Assembly (NCBI GenBank): GCA_035041965.1
Contig: JAPYMA010000933.1
Coordinates: forward strand, 25,229-89,228
DNA length: 64,000 nt
Source: Anisakis pegreffii
Lineage: Eukaryota > Nematoda > Chromadorea > Rhabditida > Anisakidae
Direction of reading: 5' to 3'
Shown here: one piece after another, positions 55,574 through 64,000 of the stretch
How positions within the stretch are numbered: position 1 is the first letter of the stretch
Layout of the letters: each line of letters begins with the position of its first letter
The notes under the pieces: model-generated
The model's database searches: none
Told to the model about the DNA's origin: nothing
What the model saw: only the letters and a program-made list of their open reading frames with translations
Program-made: the position numbers and the translations under genes

Positions 55574-57429
55574 ATGTAAACTCGTAGTTCATTACTTGTC
55601 GACATTCTTTGACATACACACTCAACAATGCGATTTTTTGACGTTAGACAGTTTATAATAGCGAATTTTCTTGGTGGGTCGAAACATGACCAATAGGCAT
55701 TGGCTTAGTAATATTGTGTTCATTTCATTTCAATGGAAATTCGTTTTTCCCTTACATTATCAGTTACTAGGGATGAGCTTTGCGCTCTTCAATCTTCTGG
55801 TTTTCACAACGATTTTTCTACCGGCTTTTTCATTCCTCTTTCTGGTGTTGTTATTCCAACTTAAATCATTAGGAAAGTGCTCTAGTTTTTGAAGTGCAGT
55901 CTTTACAACATACTAGATTCAAACGCAAGATTTATTTCTTCTAAAGGAGTGCGATACAATGAAAGGTAGCATGGGCTGAAAAAAATCCCAGTAACGACAA
56001 AGAAAATGCATGCAGTTGTGCACTGGCATAGCGCATATGTGTATAATGTGTACTTCTGGAATATATTAAGGCTCACTTCAATTTTATGTAAAAAATCACA
56101 TTTTGTTGTAATGATATGATTCATTTGTTTATTGTTTGATAATAGTTCATAATAAAGACGTTCAAAATGTTTACCTTAATGCTCACAAGAGTGCCCAAAC
56201 CATAAAGTTCGTATTATGAAAATTTTAGGAAACTTGTCATTAACTAGATCTTTAAATCATTCATAAACCCGCATTCTATGTTGATTCAAATATATAATCC
56301 TTATCATTGCTCGTTGATTTACTACAACTTATCAGAAACTTTGTTTTCTTATTTTTCCGCACTTCTGTCATTAGTGATGTAATATCAGGATGTCTGTTGA
56401 TGTTTTTATTGTCGTTTATTTCAAGAATTGTTGAAAATAAACAAATATACTAGTTATATTTGTTGTTGGACAATCAGATATCGTAAAATACAGTTATTAG
56501 ACATTGTGGAATTCTAAGTATCGTATATTCATGGTTGTGAGCATGAAACTTAAAATGTGCAATAAATGAGCGATGATACAGATTGCATATTTGGAATCAC
56601 CACGGAAAACTGATGCCAACGACAATCGATAATCCGGTCACTGTGTCAAAATGCGAAAATAATAAGGAATCAGTTTTTTAAAACTTCAGCCAACAAAAAT
56701 CAGTGCTAAATAGTTTAACTGTTTTTTTGCATATTACTCGATACTGTCAACCATATGCGGTCTTTATTTCTTATGATATTTCTTTATCATTTTCTCTCAA
56801 TTCCTAAGATTTACATGCATGATTTTAATGCGAAAATTTTGCCGAACTGAAATTTGTGAAAACCGTTGGCGTGATAAGTGTCAATATGGTCAAAATGACG
56901 TCCATATATAGCATTGTTCACTAAATATGCATGAATCAATCGTTAAAATAAATCCAATTCATAAAAATAGACTCCTTTAAGAAACCTCAAACCACTGGCA
57001 ATTGCATAGTTTTTTGCGTGTGTGGTCTGCATTGAGATGACCTAGAATTGTGACTGCGAACTTATCATTATAATGGCGGAACGAACTATTGTATCATGTA
57101 GACCAAGCGTACATAATGAATTTTATTTGAATTCTGACGAACATGCGAAATTTATTGGTTGTTATCATTAATCGTTTCTTCGAGATTGTTGTTATTAGTA
57201 CCGCTGTGTCGTTTTTTGTAAGGCTGCATTGAAAGAAATTCTAAATTTCCTAAAGCATTCTAGGTATTATTCGTCACTATATTCATTCATATTTGTTTGG
57301 TAATTGCTGTCATTTCATTGTTGTTTGCAGGATAGAACATTCTTAAAATTGAATAATAATTCAAAAAATTGACGGAATAAAGCGTTAACAGTGGTATTAA
57401 TGCACTGAGAAAATCGTTAATAGTATACG

Positions 57430-58711
57430 ATGAATGAAGACGATGAGGTGCAATTATTCGCAAAGTTGTTGCGTTTACCGGATTCGTTCTCGATATCTGG
57501 GCATCATTGTATGAATGCTAAAGAATTGTGTATGAATGATGATCTAGCAACGAGTGTAATTGTTGACACGATGCTCGGATTTAAGACACACAAAATGATG
57601 ATACAAACGTATTTATTTATTTCTTTCTTCATTTATCCACTCTTCCGATCATATCGTATACTACCACAACTTGAATCAGTCCCTTGTGGTATTTGTTCAA
57701 CTACTGATTATTACTCGTTTATGAATTGGCTTAAAACAACATCTACATCTCATTGTTAACATATTTATGTAAACCAATTCAGTTTTATTGTAATAACGGT
57801 CGTACTAATATTAATACTACTTACTTTTAGATATCGTCCACCAAATGTTAGCGACCGACGGAAACTAAAGAATATTTTAAAAACATATGTGGAAAAACAA
57901 AATTTGAGTGGAACAATGATGAAGTTATTCAGAACAAATTTTATTTATAGTTTCATACGAAAAATGAATTTAAGGCAGCTGATCAATTGCCGAGATCATG
58001 TTTGTTTTATTATTTTTTTAAGCTTTTTGGGGAATGTTGAGTTATTGAATATTTTTTTTCTCATCCTCTTCTCTTTCCTCAGAGTACAACATGTGCCCTA
58101 CAATTTAGCCCCAATATTCATCCCGAAGAACAAGTGCTCAGCAATCGGTAAAATTCAGAGATTGCGTATAGCAATCAAAGAAACAGAGCTCTTACAACAA
58201 TGATGATAATTAAATAAGTTGGTAATGATGCTCAATAATATATTCTATTTTTTTTAGTTGCTTCGTTTTTTACGCATTTTTGATGCGAATTCGGGCTTTA
58301 CTATTCGTCGATGCACAAGGTATAAAGCCGAAAAAAGACATGGAGCCATGTTGGTCGTAACTAAACCGTGGTGGGTAATCTTTTTAATTTCATTTATGAT
58401 TTGAATGCAACGATGTTGAATATTCCAGGCGGAAAGGTGAAGTAATCGAAAGTTTAGTTGGTGTTATTGGTGATCTGAGTGCTGAAGAGGAATTTGAACT
58501 ATTATTGAAAGATATCAATGATTTTTCAGTTATGTATAGCACGAGGTTAGTAGTGCGTTGTTACAAATTACATTTTACATTGCCGTGGTGTGTAAATAAT
58601 AACAATAATAGTAATAATAATGATGACAATAGTAATAAATGGAATACTGATAATAATAACACATCTTATAAATGGTAATAGTTATGTTTGATGATAATAA
58701 TACTAATGTAA

Positions 58712-58750
<39 letters not shown>

Positions 58751-60987
58751 CAATTATAATATGATTAATAATGCTTTCACCGCTATAATACTATCATTAC
58801 CTACAACTATTCAGAAGTACTAATAATTCTAATGAAAGCTGATAAAAGTAGTGGACAATAAGAATAACAATATTAAGATGAGAAACGTTTCGGAAAAATA
58901 ATGGTCTGTTTATAACCTGTTGACTTCTATGTTTAGAAAGAAACGAGCTCAGTTATGGTTAGGACCTGGTGCTTACATTAATCATGACTGTCGACCGAAC
59001 TGCAAGTTTGTTGCGAATGGACCCACTGCAGTTATACAGGTTTGTATTATTTATCACTGGCTGGCGTAAGATCATGACTCCGTGTTGATTCTTCAGTTTG
59101 ATGTCTGTTGTTCAGTTCACACCACCTCACCGCTCCCATTTTCCTCTGTGTCAATCTTTCAATTAGCGTTACACGCACATTCCATCCCGTGCTCTATCCC
59201 CACACCGATTATTCGATTCATGATGCTGGTGAAATCAGTCTTTCCAGGTATTGCGAGATATTGCGATCGATGAAGAGATCACTTGTTTTTATGGAGATAA
59301 CTTTTTTGGTGATAACAACGAACGTTGTGAATGCTACACTTGTGAACGGTATATTAATTATTAAATTGATTCATTAGTACCATATGACTGTATTCAATAA
59401 AGATGGATACTATTACAGAAGCAGTGAAGGCGCATTCAAACATAGAAAGCGTAGAAATGAACTGATGAAAAATGGTGAGAAACAAGAAGGCTGTAGTTAT
59501 GTGCTAAGAGAAACAGAATGGAGGCGGGAACGTGTGAGTAATTATTCAGAGAGTGCTTCGTCAAGACGGTACAAAACTAGATTACCGACGCAGTGTTCCA
59601 GTACGCGTAAAAGATCAGTTACAAATAGTTACACTGATTCAATGAAGAAGCGTCGTTCATTTACAGGTTTTTTAATGTCATTTAATTTCAACTTTTCATC
59701 AACAAAATTCATTTATGTGTAACGTCGATAGTGGATAAACATTAATACTAAGAAGAAGATGTAATCATTCGATCACTGACGTGAATTTCAGTGACAAAAA
59801 CGAATCAAATGGTTGCTGTAAAGTCGCGGAAAAGGAGGGATGCATTGACAAGCGAAAGAAATAAAAACACAAATGGAGAGCGGAATGGCAAAATGAATGA
59901 CAAAGTAATAGTGGCAGCAAAATCGACCACTGATGCCAGTTATAGTGATTGTAACAGTAAGAATATTGATAGTAATAATGACAGTTCATTGAATGAGCAT
60001 AACCGTTGTCAAATAACGGATACTGAACAACTGAAATTAGTGGCTGATAAAGTTAATAACAGCACGAGGAGATCAATGTTGATTAGCGAAGAGAGTGGTA
60101 GTACGGTTATGAAACGGTTCAGTGAAGCGAATGTGGATGAAACGAATAGTGATAAGGATACTAATGATGGTCATCAGGGTGGATATGTAAAGAGGAGGAA
60201 GGATTTGGATAGAAATAGTTATTGCTGTTTGGATGGTTGGTATGGTAAGAATAAGAATAAGACGGATACCACGGACGCCAGTGAGAAATGCTTGCTTGAA
60301 AAAAATGCCGAAGAAGAGGAATTGTTGAAGGATGAATTGTTTCGTGATCATGAACGAATCGAAATCTGCAATCGTCATGATAATCGTTGGTTTCCAGCTC
60401 ATAACGTTGTCAGCGACACTCATGATGATGATAATTTAGAAGAAAAAGGGGCCAACGTAGAGAATTTCGGTGAACGAGCATCGTCATCAGCATCACTCTC
60501 CTTCAGAATGTCAAGCAGTCAAGTAAATTCAGATCATAATTCAGCTCATTCAGTTGACGGTTCATCGTTCAGTGAAATGGACAATGAGAATGGTGCGACA
60601 TCTACAAGAATGAGCGTGATAACAAATTTACAAATCACTGATAATGTTACAAACTTGAGTGTTAATGGTGTTGAAGAAGAAGCGAGTGATGGCTACGAAA
60701 GTCCTCCTATACTGGAACGACAGACTTCGATATATGATTACGAAGAACGAGACGAGGATGACAATATGTTGTCGGAAGTGTCGTTGTTGCATGCTCGTCA
60801 CCATTCAAGCTCTTGCTGTTCACGATCCAGTGATGCCACCGATCCATACACATTCGGCTTTCCACAACAGTGTCACTCATCTAAATCGCCATCGATAACT
60901 CCTTCAAGCAGCAGTCATTCTTCATCTTGTGCATCACATCCAATGCAGGTGCACATGCAACAATGTAAACCATTTTTTTTCGTATAA
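57430..60987 (+). CDS. KMT5B: Histone H4K20 methyltransferase (SUV420H/KMT5B-like)
   Basis: KMT5B/C enzymes add the second and third methyl groups to histone H4 Lys20 for heterochromatin; C. elegans SET-4 is the relative. Eight exons (57430-57608, 57831-57999, 58258-58370, 58429-58545, 58937-59039, 59248-59348, 59419-59666, 59792-60987) join in phase to 741 codons. The family-specific N-terminal helices are present ([27 protein letters not shown]). The SET core reads [28 protein letters not shown] (Asn208-Cys215) and [16 protein letters not shown]. The post-SET zinc cysteines are in CECYTCER (254-259). After about residue 343 the last exon adds 398 residues of Ser/Asp/Glu/Asn-rich, probably disordered sequence with no domain I recognise. 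Vertebrates also have long tails, but this one is not alignable by eye. Confidence 0.95.
58712..58749. repeat. AAT microsatellite in KMT5B intron 4
   Basis: About 12 AAT units within the intron between 58545 and 58937. Confidence 0.9.
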
Positions 60988-63900
60988 CGTTCAGTAAGCA
61001 GCATCTGTCCTTCATCAGATAACCTCGTTTCCATTTTCCAAGCAATTCTTAACCATCATATTGCCCATCTACTCAAATGTTCTTAAACATTTTTGGAGAC
61101 AGTAGAACCTTTTTCTTTAAATTGAAAAGTCAATTTTAAATATGCCTTTTTATCTATCATATAATACGCACTCATCTACATGTTACTTAACATCTCTTTC
61201 GCATGAATCTCTTGAAGGATCATCGATAAATCCAGTTAAATCAATGATCTACTCCCAATATTTCATTTTCGTTCACTTCAAAAATTGAAGCAAGTTCTTT
61301 TTCAGTGTTTCAACATTGAAATCTTGATCTTTCTCATGTGCGCTGCTCTTTTGTATCTATTTTAAAAACTTTTTTTTGAAAATTGTTTATTTTTTGTTTT
61401 ACTGTTTTGTTCGATACTTTTAAAGTGTTTTTTTTAACTTTAACTTTTGATAAGCTCTCTAACAAGAATGGTATGTCGTATTTTATCGTATATCGTGTAA
61501 ACTCTTTAATGAACCTACGATAATTACCATAAGAATGGTATGTGTATGTTATGATTAAATTGTATTATATTTTACTAATCTTATTTAATAATTAATTATT
61601 CTCGTTATACTTGTAACAGTTAATTCTAATCAGTTCTTTCATTTACGCACTGCCGTAGGTTATTTGCAAATGATTTATTTCATATGCGCTGTTTTTGAAA
61701 TCATTTCAAAAATATTATTAAATGCAACGATTATTATGATTTGCTTTAGCGTCGTTTCTTTTTTGCAATGTGCTGTTCATCGTGAATTGTAATAGTATAA
61801 TTATTAATGGTGATGGTAATGATAATTACATGTGCGAAGCAGTAGAAGTGTGTAATGGCTCTACATGCCATCTGATTTGTTATGGTTCAATGAAGGGCTG
61901 AAAAAGTCTGCCACTGCAGTTCGCTCTAGTGCACTACCGTAAGTTGTCGGAATTTGGCGCTTAGTTCGGGTTTGATTATCGAATAAACATCACTTGTTAC
62001 GTTGAAGATTTTTCTAAGACGGCATTTCGGTTGGTAGAGATTTTCTTAAATTTCCAGTTGAAAGCGAAGTGGGTACTGTAGAATATCCGAAACATTGGCT
62101 GGAAATCTAGTTAAGTGACAGTGCTTGATAACTTGCAAAGATATTCATGAAGAGCCTAGAGCTAAGATCCAAATAAATTCCGTGCTCATCTTGACTATTC
62201 TCTTTTAATATGGACGAATTACTAGGTTGTATAGATCATGAGGAGCATTACACAGATCCGGAAGAAAAGACTCGAACTGAGGACAGACGACTTGTGCATT
62301 TTGCAACGTCAACATCTTTAGCTCTCCATTCAAGAGCTTTTAGCAAACACTAGATATTTTTAACGTCACAACCATTCTGTTACCTTCTGGGACCTTCGTT
62401 CATCTTTATAACTCAAAATGACACGTTTCCTGGACAATGAATCAAATTATGACGGAATCGTAGGCTGAGCTCAGGGTGATACAGAAACGAACACTCCATT
62501 TTATTTATTTATTTACTCTCTTAATTAATGCTCGTGTTACTTGACCCATAATCTTGCATATGAGCTCTGGCTATCTCATTTTTGGGCGGCCGCAACCCTT
62601 TATCTCAATCCTGGATTATCGTTTTGTATACCTCCGTCCAATTTCTTTGTCCATTCAATTTTCTTCTCTCTCGTGCATTTTGCAATCTAGCCTTTGTTAC
62701 CCATTTAGCCGTTAATTTATTTTGTTTTCCCATAATCTTACCCCTACTATCTTTTCTTGTGCACCCCTATCATATTTTCTATTCTCTTTGTTACCATCCA
62801 TTTATACAATATCACCGCTAGCACGTATTCATCTTACCGATATTGTTTAAAAACACTTCCGACTTTTTTATCAGTGAACAATTCTTTGTATGCAGAGAAC
62901 GATTTCCATCAAATTTTTATTCTCCTCACTTCAGTTCCCTCTTCATTGATATTGTCTGACCAAGGCATGTGAATTCGGTATCTTCATCAGCAACGTTTTT
63001 ATTAATCGTGAGCACGGAACTAATAATAGCTTTTGTTATGGTCTTCATCTTGGTACGTTGGTCTCCAGTCTGGTCATACTACATTTCCGAGATAAGATCT
63101 TGCAGCACTTTCCTTATCTGGTTAAGACACTATTGCTGGCAAGTCTGGAATTGTTTGATCTTTTCCATCAATAATCAACTGCCCTTTATAACAACACCTA
63201 ATCCTTGAAATACAGTTTGTAAGAAGGCGTTGAATAGCTTCCGTAGCTCTATCTCCATCACTGCTCCTTAGATAACACACTTGAAAAGGACGGGACAAAC
63301 GTTGAATTTCTAATGAAAATTATTGAGCAACAGAACTGGAAGTGAACAAGATCAAGGACATTTTAAGATCATAATGTTACTGTGATTGTTGTAAAGGGTC
63401 GCCCCTAAATGTCTTTACCCAAGTCACCATTAATAAATAGTAAATTAACGGTAATATAAGTTTTAGTATCAATGCTAAAATTAATGATATTGTTATTGTT
63501 ATTATTATCATCACTGCTTGTATAATCTTGCAATTATTGTTTTTAATTGCAATATGTTTCGAACCGATCTTGCATATAACCATGGGTTTAATCAGTTTTA
63601 GCATTACTTATGTTCACTGTAATCTGATCATCGTTATCGGTGAATATTATTATTATTATTATTGTCATAATTGTATTACTATTATTACTACTTGTTGTTG
63701 TCATTATCATTTTATTATTATTGTGATTATCATTATTATCATTGTCGTCAAAATTACTCTCGAAGTGTTCTACTTTAGTTGTGTTGAATTTAATTTTTAT
63801 TTACGAACACGCTTTACCATTTGAACGTTACTTTAAATTATCCGTTTTCACTTTCATTTATTTATTCATGCCAGAACTTATTATTATTCGTTTTTTACTT

Positions 63901-64000
63901 GACATCCTTCAAAAATTATTCAGCTATTGTTGCGCTGAATTTATGGAGTATAAAGGCTTGTTTGATGTGGTGTTTAGCGATTTTACCAGTTCCCAATTAT
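60988..64000. other. KMT5B 3' flank and gene-free right end
   Basis: No gene is supported. The first part is AT-rich probable 3' UTR. Small frames (for example 62210-62353) have no recognised relative. A TTA/ATT-rich stretch lies at 63640-63750. Confidence 0.5.

Larger units (their letters stand above)
50360..57429. other. Gene-poor interval of 7 kb
   Basis: No gene is supported on either strand. Frames such as 51568-51816 and 54875-55111 are short and lack relatives. The interval holds the ENTPD4 3' flank, two microsatellites and a hAT-like MITE, listed separately. An acceptor-like TTGTTTGCAG ends about 100 nt before the KMT5B start. Confidence 0.5.

Noticed and set aside
58089..58148. Possible extra KMT5B exon with good splice ends
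   Set aside because: Exons 57831-57999 and 58258-58370 already join in phase and align with human SUV420H1 without a gap.
62210..62353. 47-codon frame starting MDELLGCIDHEEHY
   Set aside because: Too short, no splice partners and no recognised relative.

Overview
The window is nuclear DNA from an animal, most likely a nematode. It is AT-rich, and the genes are broken into short exons by introns of mostly 50-500 nt with GT-AG ends and T-rich acceptors. Several genes carry a splice-acceptor-like motif 12-23 nt before the start codon, as expected for spliced-leader trans-splicing. The species cannot be named. The presence of NAMPT argues against Caenorhabditis, which lacks it.

Twelve protein-coding genes can be read; eleven are assigned to families or recognised domains. 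Exons were joined by hand, using homology recalled from memory and agreement of intron phase. From the left: MED12 (minus strand, 3' part outside the window) and NAMPT (plus) diverge from about 1.1 kb of shared upstream DNA. Next on the plus strand come MTRFR, an unrecognised Ser/Thr-rich protein, DOHH and DAP3 (mS29). MRPL10 (uL10m, minus) lies tail to tail with DAP3. A degenerate Mutator-like (MULE) element fills the divergent upstream region between MRPL10 and MOGS (plus). CNNM (plus) follows, then a minus-strand CUB/mucin-like surface protein, ENTPD4 (Golgi nucleoside diphosphatase, plus) and KMT5B (H4K20 methyltransferase, plus). The last 3 kb show no gene.

Functional themes: three mitochondrial-translation genes (MTRFR, DAP3, MRPL10) and the eIF5A-hypusine enzyme DOHH sit within 12 kb. 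MOGS and ENTPD4 both serve glycoprotein processing in the ER and Golgi. MED12 and KMT5B act on transcription and chromatin. There is no sign of an operon-like pathway cluster beyond this.

Non-genic DNA holds the MULE with a 178-bp tandem array, two hAT-like MITEs (one with a clear target duplication), a tRNA-like insertion in MED12 intron 1, a coding minisatellite and several microsatellites. The items most worth checking are NAMPT in a nematode-like genome, the mucin-like CUB protein whose repeat is coding only on the minus strand, the unusually frequent A at intron position -3, and the unrecognised gene at 17638-19000.
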